Positions 19,543 to 27,426 of a stretch of DNA of 54,079 nt are shown here, piece by piece. Source of the DNA: a virus. The position numbers were made by a program, and so were the translations under genes. The first letter of the stretch is position 1, and every line of letters begins with the position of its first letter. Where the stretch lies: positions 1-54,079 of IMG/VR virus record IMGVR_UViG_3300027734_000092; one strand, 5' to 3'. The notes below the pieces were generated by a model, which was not told where the DNA came from, did not search any database, and saw only the letters and a list, made by a program, of their open reading frames with translations.

Positions 19543-20223
19543 ATGTCTATAATACACAGAGTTTTAACTGTGCTAGTAGCATTATTGGCCCTGACTGTAA
19601 TAGCACCCAGTCATGCCGAGACCCCGACACAAGAGGGTCAAAACGTTGTAGTTGTTGCCATGGTAGGTGATAGACTACAAAATATAGTTGACGCAGTAAC
19701 TCGCCCGATCTTTGTTGATCCAAAAGAGTTAATGTGTTTAGCTCGTAATATTTTCTTCGAAGCCGGCTCAGAGCCAGTTGAAGGAAAAGTAGCAGTTGGA
19801 GTAGTTACTCTCAATCGACTACAAGATGGCCGATTCGGCCGTAGCCTATGCGGAGTAGTTGATCAAAAATTAACTACCTCTGTTCCACGTACAGTATATA
19901 AAGAAACTGTCGTGAATAAGTTCTTAACAACAGAAGTTAAGCGAGAGCCAATTACTGTTTACGAAAATCGTACAGTATGCCAATTCAGCTGGAATTGTAC
20001 AAAGGTATCTCTCCCTAAGAAAGATGACGAGCGTTGGATCGAAAGTCTACACGTAGCTAGAGAGCTATTGGTTAACGAATCAGCGTACCCTGATTATAGA
20101 TACAAATACGGAGAAGCCAAATGGTTCCACAACGTATTTGTTAAACCTACATGGGCTAAACAAAAAGAGCATGTGGCTAAAATAGGCGGACATCATTTCT
20201 ATGCAGAACGAGCAAACCGCTAA
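19543..20223 (+). CDS. Secreted SleB-like cell wall hydrolase
   Basis: A 226-residue SleB-family hydrolase. Residues 1-25 are a cleavable signal peptide ending SHA. The domain starts near 60 (ELMCLARNIFFEAGSEPVEG; catalytic Glu probably E73), and a CQFSWNC segment and GGHHFYAE end follow. Compared with the paralogue at 9008-9535 it has an insert of about 37 residues (roughly 109-145, LTTSVPRTVYKETVVNKFLT...). It has its own sigma-70 promoter, unusual leader and perfect ribosome binding site. It is likely to act in the periplasm on peptidoglycan. Confidence 0.9.
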   Translation: MSIIHRVLTVLVALLALTVIAPSHAETPTQEGQNVVVVAMVGDRLQNIVDAVTRPIFVDPKELMCLARNIFFEAGSEPVEGKVAVGVVTLNRLQDGRFGRSLCGVVDQKLTTSVPRTVYKETVVNKFLTTEVKREPITVYENRTVCQFSWNCTKVSLPKKDDERWIESLHVARELLVNESAYPDYRYKYGEAKWFHNVFVKPTWAKQKEHVAKIGGHHFYAERANR

Positions 20224-20226
20224 ATA
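20219..20226 (+). promoter_or_regulatory. Late-like octamer GCTAAATA
   Basis: Overlaps the lysin stop and ends five bases before the ATG at 20232; leaderless mRNA predicted. Confidence 0.55.
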
Positions 20227-20231
20227 TTGAT

Positions 20232-20489
20232 ATGAGAGCTCGTGAATTCATATCAGAAAAAAATATCCCCAACCCCACCCGCAGTCAATGCAAAGGTGGG
20301 CGTAGTCTTAGCAATGTCCGTTATGGACAATGTGTGAGCCTAGGGTATCTAGCACATGACAGTGACCATACCGATGGTAATGGTAAACAAGGCGACGACG
20401 GCAGTGGAGTACATCTCCGCGGCAAGAAAGGCGCCAAGGGTCAAAGCGAAATACACGGTGGTATAGTAAAGGACTATGATGGGAAATAA
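20232..20489 (+). CDS. Small Gly/Lys-rich protein, MRAREFI type
   Basis: An 85-residue basic, Gly-rich protein. The opening MRAREFISE recurs at the start of small, possibly virion-associated proteins in T4-like phages of aquatic bacteria, but I know of no function. Two Cys (C19, C34) flank a basic stretch. The late-like octamer directly upstream suits a late or virion protein. Confidence 0.65.
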   Translation: MRAREFISEKNIPNPTRSQCKGGRSLSNVRYGQCVSLGYLAHDSDHTDGNGKQGDDGSGVHLRGKKGAKGQSEIHGGIVKDYDGK

Positions 20490-20503
20490 CAGGAGACTTT
20501 CAT

Positions 20504-20617
20504 ATGGTAGCAATACCAAATGTTCTAGCTGAAGCAACTAGAATATATTACTCACTAGGCGACCTTGTTCGATACCTAGCAACAAGATTAGCAATAATCA
20601 CCCGCAATAAAAAATAA
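20504..20617 (+). CDS. 37-residue basic microprotein
   Basis: A short gene starting MVAIPNVLAEATRIYYSLGD, then a helix LVRYLATRLAIITRNKK. It could be an amphipathic or membrane-seeking helix with a basic end. AGGAGAC lies eight bases before the ATG. It sits 14 bases after the Gly/Lys-rich gene and three bases before the convergent SDR gene. Confidence 0.65.
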   Translation: MVAIPNVLAEATRIYYSLGDLVRYLATRLAIITRNKK

Positions 20618-20620
20618 CTG

Positions 20621-21265
20621 TTAGTGTATAGTTTCAACACAGCCGTTTTTACTTTCGTCAAACGTTAGAATATAATCATAGACTTTGTTGAATACTTTAA
20701 GGTAAGCCTGCCGATCTTCATAAGGGAAATGCGGGCTTACTGAACTAGCAATGGCTCCTTTGTCATTATGATGGGCTAGTGCTACCATTAGATGTATTTG
20801 AGCGGCCTTTAATCCTGCATACCCTGCCATTGCTGTATAATCAGTACGATCGAATTTTAATGCCATGCCTGTAGTTAGGAACACTATCTTACTGCCTTTG
20901 GACATTTTCTTTAGTGCTTCTATTGATAATATATGGGGTAGTATTATGGTAAAGTGTAGATTAGTATGCCAACCAACAGAAGTAATTTTTGCTGTAGATG
21001 TAAAGTCTCTAGACATGGAGGCGTATCCATCCATGCGTCCATTGAATACAAAAATGTCTATGTTATCTATAGATTCAGTTAGCTTGTTGAATGCTTCAAC
21101 CATATACTGGCGTTCTGAATGATCTGCATATAGATGCTGAGGATCGCCTGTTCCATAATCTTTGTGAGATAGTATAAAAACATTATGGCCTTCTTGTCTT
21201 GCACGTAGGCAAAAGTCATTACCAAATTTACCAGGCTGACCGCCTCCAACTACTACTATATTCAT
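20621..21265 (-). CDS. Short-chain dehydrogenase/reductase-like protein
   Basis: A 214-residue Rossmann protein. VVGGGQPGKFG is the nucleotide-binding Gly loop, FVFNGRMDG occupies the NAG-like position, and YTAMAGYAGLKAAQIHLM carries the Y-x3-K catalytic pair. The usual catalytic Ser is replaced by TTGMAL, so activity may differ. It probably oxidises or reduces a sugar nucleotide or similar small molecule. AAAGGA precedes the ATG. Confidence 0.75.
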   Translation of the reverse strand: MNIVVVGGGQPGKFGNDFCLRARQEGHNVFILSHKDYGTGDPQHLYADHSERQYMVEAFNKLTESIDNIDIFVFNGRMDGYASMSRDFTSTAKITSVGWHTNLHFTIILPHILSIEALKKMSKGSKIVFLTTGMALKFDRTDYTAMAGYAGLKAAQIHLMVALAHHNDKGAIASSVSPHFPYEDRQAYLKVFNKVYDYILTFDESKNGCVETIH

Positions 21266-21289
21266 ATCAATCCTTTACTATTAACAGCG

Positions 21290-21297
21290 TATTTAAT
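21290..21297 (-). promoter_or_regulatory. Late-like octamer ATTAAATA
   Basis: 24 bases before the ATG at 21265; back to back with the plus-strand octamer at 21301-21308. Confidence 0.55.
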
Positions 21298-21300
21298 TAA

Positions 21301-21308
21301 TATAAATA
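21301..21308 (+). promoter_or_regulatory. Late promoter TATAAATA
   Basis: An exact T4 late consensus octamer, five bases before the ATG at 21314. The start codon would be at +1. Confidence 0.75.
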
Positions 21309-21313
21309 CCCAT

Positions 21314-21934
21314 ATGAATTTTATTTGTAACATTCTTAATGAACAACGAGTCGTTGAGCTGGCATTGCCTGATACTCCTACTAAAATTGCTGTTTTTGTC
21401 AGCGGTGGGCTAGATAGTGCTATCCTATACTATCTCATACTGAAGGCTTCGATTGAACAAGGGGTTGCTCATCAAATATCTCCATTCGTGGTAAACAGGA
21501 CAGAGGGCTCTCGTTACTTTTCTAAGCTCGCTGTGGCACACGTTCACTCTCAATTTAACATGCCCTATGTTGATCCTATACTTGTCGGAGATCCTACTTT
21601 GCCCGGACACCTTCAAGTATTGTCTGGAGCTCAGAGTGCCCAATACATGGGATTTACACGCTTATATGGCGGTATAATTGCACAGCGTCCTGAACACACT
21701 ATTGGATACGAGCCACCACCAGCCGAGGAGACAGATATAATCAAACTGCCTTTTAAAGATTTAACTAAAGGGTATATAATTGATCTAATAGTACGTAATA
21801 AACAGGAAGCCTTGTTTTATCTTACACATAGTTGTTCAATATTGGAAATAGGCAAATGTAATACCTGCAACGGTTGTAATGAACGTAATTGGGGATTTGC
21901 TCAAGCAGGGCTAGTTGATCCAGGAACTATCTAA
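21314..21934 (+). CDS. QueC-like PP-loop protein
   Basis: A 206-residue protein. SGGLDS at 30-35 is the PP-loop ATP pyrophosphatase motif. The C-terminus has C174-x7-C182-x2-C185-x2-C188, like the zinc site of QueC, which makes preQ0 by amidation and dehydration of CDG. The middle is shorter and different from standard QueC, so a related ATP-dependent amidation or thiolation is possible. No QueD, QueE or DpdA partner is visible in the window. The 3' end overlaps that of a convergent radical SAM gene by four bases. Confidence 0.7.
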   Translation: MNFICNILNEQRVVELALPDTPTKIAVFVSGGLDSAILYYLILKASIEQGVAHQISPFVVNRTEGSRYFSKLAVAHVHSQFNMPYVDPILVGDPTLPGHLQVLSGAQSAQYMGFTRLYGGIIAQRPEHTIGYEPPPAEETDIIKLPFKDLTKGYIIDLIVRNKQEALFYLTHSCSILEIGKCNTCNGCNERNWGFAQAGLVDPGTI

Positions 21935-23010
21935 AAGTTATTGCGTTCAACAAACATTTCATTAGGCTTAGATATCTTTGATGACGTCCCACACATTACT
22001 ACACACATGGTCAATTGTTTGTTATTCCAAAATTTCTCCCAGGTGTTTTGATACAAGTCACTATTGATAATATCTTTAATAGAGTAGTGATAAGCATTTT
22101 GTGATGTAGTACCACCTAGAGCTTCGACTAGGGTGTGATATTCATTTAACATTTGCAACCTAATCTGAGTCATGCCAGCAATAGTATCTACCGGTATATA
22201 CGGTATTAGTCCTATATAACAACAAGGAAATACCTGACCGTATGAATCAATGTATATTTCATGTTGTTCCATCGATTTACATTCAATAACACTTTCTTTT
22301 GCAATATCTCGAAAATTAGTTATAGTGGTTCGATCGATAAATTTAATTTCGCTGTAACCGCTTGGCTCTAGAAGTCGGGTAGTATCCCCATTTTTATCAT
22401 AAACAGGAAAAGTTGGATCAAAGAAGAAACGGCCGCTGTCCTTCATCGAAAATGATTCAAATCCCAACTCATTAGCTAATTGCTTGACTTCGGCAACTTG
22501 ATGCTCATTGTGTTTAAATCGAATAAATGCCCACTCAGCAACACCACCGGCTTGTATAAAATCGTAAGCATTATCTATGATCTTATCAAAGTCAGTACCT
22601 ACCCGATACAAGCTGTGTGTATCTTCTAATCCGTCAATAGCAAAAACTACCCTATGATTTTTTGGCAGAGCTTTGGCTAACTGTTGCCACCAGTCCTTAG
22701 ATCTAAGGCTTCCGTTGGTATAGATCCATACGTGTAAATTGGGATTAACAGACACAGAGTATTCAATCATTGCGATTAGATCATTGTTTAGTAAAGGATC
22801 ACCAAAATTACCGCAGAAATAATACTTGTCAATTTGATTCAGTACATCCTCAGTCATAATACTTTTAAACTGTTCCAAAGACCAGCTAGATAATTTTATC
22901 AATGGATTAGCTAGTCCGCCATGTATATTTCGCTGACATTGAGGACAACTGGCTTGACAGTTATTAGTAATCTCAAGATGTATCTGTTTTAATTCATTAA
23001 ATTTAAACAT
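21931..23010 (-). CDS. Radical SAM protein with SPASM-like C-terminus
   Basis: A 359-residue protein. C18-x3-C22-x2-C25 (NCQASCPQC) binds the [4Fe-4S] cluster that cleaves SAM; FCGNFGDPLL is the family's GGE-equivalent. Later cysteines IECKS, VFPCCYIG and MCVVMCG suggest a SPASM/twitch auxiliary cluster region. It is closely similar in layout to the protein at 24978-26243, so the two are paralogues. It is the last gene of a seven-gene operon. SPASM enzymes usually modify peptides, but no precursor is obvious. Confidence 0.85.
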   Translation of the reverse strand: MFKFNELKQIHLEITNNCQASCPQCQRNIHGGLANPLIKLSSWSLEQFKSIMTEDVLNQIDKYYFCGNFGDPLLNNDLIAMIEYSVSVNPNLHVWIYTNGSLRSKDWWQQLAKALPKNHRVVFAIDGLEDTHSLYRVGTDFDKIIDNAYDFIQAGGVAEWAFIRFKHNEHQVAEVKQLANELGFESFSMKDSGRFFFDPTFPVYDKNGDTTRLLEPSGYSEIKFIDRTTITNFRDIAKESVIECKSMEQHEIYIDSYGQVFPCCYIGLIPYIPVDTIAGMTQIRLQMLNEYHTLVEALGGTTSQNAYHYSIKDIINSDLYQNTWEKFWNNKQLTMCVVMCGTSSKISKPNEMFVERNNF

Positions 23011-23016
23011 ATTAGA

Positions 23017-23655
23017 TTATGGATGGTATTCTAGCAGTTCTTCAATAGATTTATTAAGGGCAACAGTAACTATCAATCTAGGTCCCGGAGTAAAATGCAC
23101 AGTATGAGCACAGTCTGTTTTGACAAATGCGCTAGGTGTGTATACGTTTCTTGCTACTAGCTCAGGAGCTCCTAGAAAAGCGTATCGTCCCTGTGTGTCT
23201 CCGCCCGGCACACTCTTGTTGGTATATTCTCGTCCGTTAGGTGCAAGAAATTTAGTTTCTTCTATCCTAGGGTCATCATACTCAAAACCGCCCCACCAAA
23301 TTAGAGGATTACCTGGATTTCCCATAATCATAACGTTTAACCTTGACCGTATTCTATAGACTGCTCCGGTATTAGGATCAACTTTTGTATCAATATGTGG
23401 ATCTGGATTACCTAACGTACACATAAAAACATTAATCCCACCAAATTCAGTATCACATCCGTATTGATTTAAAAAAGCATTTAGTTCTCGGCCTACGATG
23501 CTGTTACGCCATTCAGCCTGTGCTTCCGGAGAGTACTGAGTCAGATCAGTGTTATGTCCTATGTTGCCCGTTAATCGATCTTTATATCGATCCAACACCC
23601 ATCCCATGGCGTTGTTAGAAAAATTAAACGTTAGTGAATGATAGAATTTCGTCAA
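23017..23655 (-). CDS. 2OG-Fe(II) oxygenase, paralogue A
   Basis: A 212-residue protein. NPDPHIDT gives H87-x-D89; DCAHTVHFTPGPRLIVTV gives the distal His (H184 or H187) and R193. It is a tandem paralogue of the next upstream gene. The start is TTG at 23655, inside the upstream gene's end, because MTKFYHSLTF aligns with the paralogue's MTAETFYHSLDF; the next ATG is 16 codons later. The 32-base overlap encodes both the end of one protein and the start of the other. Confidence 0.8.
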   Translation of the reverse strand: MTKFYHSLTFNFSNNAMGWVLDRYKDRLTGNIGHNTDLTQYSPEAQAEWRNSIVGRELNAFLNQYGCDTEFGGINVFMCTLGNPDPHIDTKVDPNTGAVYRIRSRLNVMIMGNPGNPLIWWGGFEYDDPRIEETKFLAPNGREYTNKSVPGGDTQGRYAFLGAPELVARNVYTPSAFVKTDCAHTVHFTPGPRLIVTVALNKSIEELLEYHP

Positions 23656-24310
23656 TTGATTTATCCAATGGAACTGTTACTATTAGTCTAGGAGTAGGAC
23701 TACAATTTACAGTATGTGTACAATCTGTTTTAACAAACCCAGAAGGTGTTAGTATATTTTTTGCAATATGACTAGGCTCTCCGACAAATTTTAATCTATC
23801 TGCTTTATCATTACCCGGAACATTTCTACAGGTAAACGGAAATCCAGTACTTAGATCGATATAGTCAACATCTGCTAGTAACGGGTTGCCATAATGGAAT
23901 TGTTCCCACCACACCATTTCGTCCTCTGGATTACCTAGTACCATGATGTTTAATCTTGTCTTGATAACTCGTTCTGTGGTATAATCTGTACCCCAAACTT
24001 TATTGATAAGGCTTTTGCACAAGATATCAATATGTGGATTTCCTGGATAATATTCGTCTCTGTTACATATAAATGTAGTAATTCCTGCCATGCTGGTATC
24101 ACAGCCATAGGTTCTTAAAAAATCTTTAATTTCAGTACCTACTATGCTTGAATGCCATTCATCTTGTGCTTGTTGTGAAAACAGTTCTGATGTATCGTCG
24201 TGATGAAAGAATTTTTCTTTAAATTTTTCGTGGTATCTATCTAATACCCATTCTTTAGCTTTCGGAGAGAGATCGAAATCTAAGGAATGATAAAATGTTT
24301 CTGCGGTCAT
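23624..24310 (-). CDS. 2OG-Fe(II) oxygenase, paralogue B
   Basis: A 228-residue protein starting MTAETFYHSLDFDLSPKAKE, paralogous to the previous entry. GNPHIDIL gives H93-x-D95; DCTHTVNCSPTPRLIVTV gives the distal His and the 2-oxoglutarate Arg. ATG at 24310 is chosen by alignment with the paralogue and GGAGAC upstream; the longer open frame runs into the preceding gene. Tandem duplication inside a radical SAM operon suggests two similar hydroxylation steps. Confidence 0.85.
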   Translation of the reverse strand: MTAETFYHSLDFDLSPKAKEWVLDRYHEKFKEKFFHHDDTSELFSQQAQDEWHSSIVGTEIKDFLRTYGCDTSMAGITTFICNRDEYYPGNPHIDILCKSLINKVWGTDYTTERVIKTRLNIMVLGNPEDEMVWWEQFHYGNPLLADVDYIDLSTGFPFTCRNVPGNDKADRLKFVGEPSHIAKNILTPSGFVKTDCTHTVNCSPTPRLIVTVPLDKSIDEILSFTNV

Positions 24311-24314
24311 TGTG

Positions 24315-24938
24315 TTAGTCTCCAGTTGGCATGTTTTGCCATTCTTCTTCAGTGATGGATCGCTTGTCCCAGGACGCCCATGTTCCTGGAACATGTTCAT
24401 AATATACATGATATTGCCAGCATTTTTGCACATCATAAGGACAGGTTTGGATGTATCCTTCTCCCTTTTTAAAACCAGGAATAGCTTTAGATATTGCAGT
24501 ATGATACACTTTCCACCATCCTGCTGATTCTTTCTTTTCACGAGCTTGTATTGTTAGGAAATATGCATCGAACTGTTTGATCGCATTTAGTGGGGTCATT
24601 ACATGAACCTTTGCTAGATTGAACACATCGATCATTCCTCGAAAACTTCTTTGTCTATATTTAGGAAATAGGTATGTCCGGTGCATGTGTATAGCAATAT
24701 TGGATGGATATCGACCGTCATTGAACAGTCCTCCCATCCCAACTGGTTCGTGTGTAATTTTATCATAAATTACCACATACCCTACATGCTTTTCTAAAAC
24801 TAAAAATTTTGGAGTATAAATTTCTCGAAGCCAGTTATCCTCACTCAAGCATAGTTCTCGTACTTCTTCAAATTCAGCGCACGATTCGTGATATACCTTG
24901 TGATAAAAATTATCAGTGTTTAAAGACAGTGGATTCAT
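24315..24938 (-). CDS. Possible GNAT-fold acyltransferase
   Basis: A 207-residue protein of uncertain kind. The order of strands and helices around FLVLEKHVGYVVIYDKITHE, with PVGMGGLFNDGRYPSNIAIHMH and a basic FPKYRQRSFRG where acetyl-CoA would bind, is like a GNAT acyltransferase. The match is by pattern only. It sits in the middle of the radical SAM operon with its own late-like octamer nine bases upstream of the ATG and no ribosome binding site. Confidence 0.6.
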   Translation of the reverse strand: MNPLSLNTDNFYHKVYHESCAEFEEVRELCLSEDNWLREIYTPKFLVLEKHVGYVVIYDKITHEPVGMGGLFNDGRYPSNIAIHMHRTYLFPKYRQRSFRGMIDVFNLAKVHVMTPLNAIKQFDAYFLTIQAREKKESAGWWKVYHTAISKAIPGFKKGEGYIQTCPYDVQKCWQYHVYYEHVPGTWASWDKRSITEEEWQNMPTGD

Positions 24939-24947
24939 ATAGGAAAT

Positions 24948-24955
24948 TATTTATT
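24948..24955 (-). promoter_or_regulatory. Late-like octamer AATAAATA
   Basis: Nine bases before the ATG at 24938, in the only non-coding gap of the radical SAM operon. Confidence 0.5.
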
Positions 24956-24977
24956 TTACGGTTGTGCTAGGCGACAA

Positions 24978-26243
24978 TCATTTGCTCTCCTGATGCATAC
25001 TATTCAATCTATTAAAATATACTCGATCAATACGACTCTCCTCTCCACAGATGCTGGAGCAGTAGGCCATCTTACCTTCTTTAACGCTGGGTTTTGTCCA
25101 CGAGTCGGCAAATACTCGATCTAGATGGCCTGCATCTAGTATCTCCGTTAAACTATGTTTATTAAGATCAAAATGATCCCACCCGTAGTCGCTCATATGT
25201 TTGTGTAATTGTAAACTTTGATAGTCTGTAAAAACTCCGCTGATGTGAGTTCCTATATAACAACAAGGTAATACTCTGCCAAAGTTATCAACAAATATTT
25301 CTTTGTCTTCGTTGAATATGTTGGCCTTGCACTTTACTTCGCAGGCATCAAATTTTTCTGTATTTTCCTTGTTGATGATTTCGTAGACCTTGTTGACCTT
25401 GTCCGAATAGTTGTCATTTGATTTGGTCTTCTTGAGTTCTCTATATTCGTCAAAGGTAAATGGAAGCATGCCTGTTTCTACTACGCCTGTAGGCTCTTTT
25501 AAATTCCTATACTCGGGATTCTTAGGAGCATTGATAGTGTACTCAATCTCACCGTTTTTGTTAACGGCATTCAATGCTTTGAGTTCTTTACCATTGTCTA
25601 CTCCTAAAGCCTTCTTAGGAACAAAAATTACAAAACCCAAGTCCTTGGACATCTGTCGAGCTTGTTCAACTTGATGTTCGTTGTGTTCAAATATTAGATA
25701 CTCCCATACAGCATTGCCACCTGCATCAATAAATGCCTTGACGTTGGCCATTAAGTTTTTCCATTTAACATTTCTTCGATATAGGTGATTAGTATCTTCT
25801 AGGCCGTCAATGCTGAATACCACACGCCAGCAGTCTAAACTCTTTTGATTATGTTTGGCAAATACTGCCCCTAGCTTTGCCCACCACTCAGGGTTACGCA
25901 TACCTCCGTTGGTGTGTATTTGCAGTACGAACTCGCTCTTTCGTTTCCTCCACCAAGAAGTTTTTGTATGCTTGTGGATGTATTCGCATATCTCTAGGGT
26001 GTCGCTGGCCATGCAAGGATCGCCCTGTGTTCCGCAGAACATTATCTTAACTAGACCGGATAACAACTTTGGAGGAAAGAACTCTTTGAACTTATCTAGT
26101 TTTATTTCTTGTATTGTTAGATCGGGGCGAGGCAACGGAGAGTTTCTAAAAAACCTTACACACATTGGACAGGCCGCGTTACAGGCATTGGTCAGCTCAA
26201 TGTGTATTTGTCTTACTTCTCTGGTTTTCCAAAAATCAGTCAT
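24978..26243 (-). CDS. Radical SAM protein with SPASM-like C-terminus
   Basis: A 421-residue protein. C21-x3-C25-x2-C28 (ACNAACPMC) is the SAM cluster motif and MFCGTQGDPCM the GGE-equivalent. Further Cys lie at DACEVKCKAN, VLPCCYIG and YCSSICG, consistent with auxiliary clusters. It is longer than the paralogue at 21931-23010, mainly through an insert of about 60 residues near 215-290. It starts in an eight-base overlap with the preceding radical SAM gene, so the proteins are made together. Confidence 0.85.
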   Translation of the reverse strand: MTDFWKTREVRQIHIELTNACNAACPMCVRFFRNSPLPRPDLTIQEIKLDKFKEFFPPKLLSGLVKIMFCGTQGDPCMASDTLEICEYIHKHTKTSWWRKRKSEFVLQIHTNGGMRNPEWWAKLGAVFAKHNQKSLDCWRVVFSIDGLEDTNHLYRRNVKWKNLMANVKAFIDAGGNAVWEYLIFEHNEHQVEQARQMSKDLGFVIFVPKKALGVDNGKELKALNAVNKNGEIEYTINAPKNPEYRNLKEPTGVVETGMLPFTFDEYRELKKTKSNDNYSDKVNKVYEIINKENTEKFDACEVKCKANIFNEDKEIFVDNFGRVLPCCYIGTHISGVFTDYQSLQLHKHMSDYGWDHFDLNKHSLTEILDAGHLDRVFADSWTKPSVKEGKMAYCSSICGEESRIDRVYFNRLNSMHQESK

Positions 26244-27426
26244 TGGTCAATCCTATAATTCTTGCAAACTCAGGAAACACTTGTGTATAGTCCTGCTTTC
26301 TATATTCATCGTGTACTTTAATTTCTTCTAAGAACTTAGTCCACATATTTGCATCCGGTATACCGTTTTCAATAAACCCAACTATGCCCGGTAGCTGTCT
26401 CCATATAGAATCTTCTTCGGGCTTTGTTGGCTCCGGGATAGTCTTTAGTTTTTTAACGACTTCCTGTTTAACATCCTCAGGCATGATGCCGATATTAAAA
26501 TGTCTTGGAGCATGTACTAGATTTAAGAAACAACCAAACCCGTTATAGTTCTTGCGGAACTCCTCTATGATCTCTGGTAGATAGTATACATTTAAATTAC
26601 TTAAAGTAATAAACCATCCTAGTGTTAAATTGCCTGCTTGTGTCCTAGATTTGGCCATGTTGGCCTTAACCACTTCCCAGTCGGCCAGATAACGCATGAA
26701 TTCAAATTGCCGGTCTGTACCATCTATACTAAAATGTACAGATACCTTTTTAAAATGTTGCCATAGTTCTGTTTGCTTAGGCCACAGGGTTCCGTTAGTA
26801 GCATAGTGTACTTCTATATCTTTAGCATAACCTTTTTCAACAGCAAGCTCTAGAATGCCCCACATTTTTTTACTCATAAAAGGCTCGCCACCGTAGAACT
26901 CTAGATGTTTTATAGTATGCAGATGGCTTTCCAAGTCCGGCCAGAATGCGCTTTCATCTTCGAAGCTCTTGTAGAATTTTTTAATATGGGTTTGATACTT
27001 CTTAATGCTTAGAATTTTATTGTACTGTGTTTCAAAGCCCTCGTCGATCCATTGACTGCTCGAGTGCGGTCCGCAAGTCCTACATCGTATGTTACATTGA
27101 TTACCTAGGCTAGCTTCAAAGTAGACTAGACCTTGTTGTTGGTCAAGACGTTTGTTATCTCTAATACGTTTGCTTTCGCCGCCACCGTCTTCTTCTTCCC
27201 AGCAACGGACACAGCCTGGATTGCGTACATCATTGTTGCAGTCAGCTTGTAATTGTAGAAGCTCAGGATGATTAAGATGTTGCTCTATCGTCTTGTCGCC
27301 TAGGACATATTTTGCGTCCGGGTCTTGACTAACGTACATACAGCAGGGGCGAGTAGTACCATCGTTGCTTGCGCTTAAACTATGGAACGCATTTATGCAC
27401 CAAGTTTTCTTATTGTCCGGACTCAT
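26236..27426 (-). CDS. N-twitch radical SAM protein
   Basis: A 396-residue protein. It has an N-terminal Cys module (C10, C28, C29, C63, C72, C75) typical of twitch domain-containing radical SAM proteins. The SAM cluster C111-x3-C115-x2-C118 (QCNIRCRTCGP) and EFYGGEPFMS follow. Such proteins recur in marine and freshwater phages with unknown substrates. It overlaps the genes on both sides (17 bases upstream, 8 downstream), the tightest coupling in the operon. Confidence 0.85.
   Translation of the reverse strand: MSPDNKKTWCINAFHSLSASNDGTTRPCCMYVSQDPDAKYVLGDKTIEQHLNHPELLQLQADCNNDVRNPGCVRCWEEEDGGGESKRIRDNKRLDQQQGLVYFEASLGNQCNIRCRTCGPHSSSQWIDEGFETQYNKILSIKKYQTHIKKFYKSFEDESAFWPDLESHLHTIKHLEFYGGEPFMSKKMWGILELAVEKGYAKDIEVHYATNGTLWPKQTELWQHFKKVSVHFSIDGTDRQFEFMRYLADWEVVKANMAKSRTQAGNLTLGWFITLSNLNVYYLPEIIEEFRKNYNGFGCFLNLVHAPRHFNIGIMPEDVKQEVVKKLKTIPEPTKPEEDSIWRQLPGIVGFIENGIPDANMWTKFLEEIKVHDEYRKQDYTQVFPEFARIIGLTND

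Noticed and set aside
24310-24541. N-terminal extension of the oxygenase at 23624-24310
   Set aside because: The extra 77 residues overlap the upstream gene in another frame and have no counterpart in the tandem paralogue.
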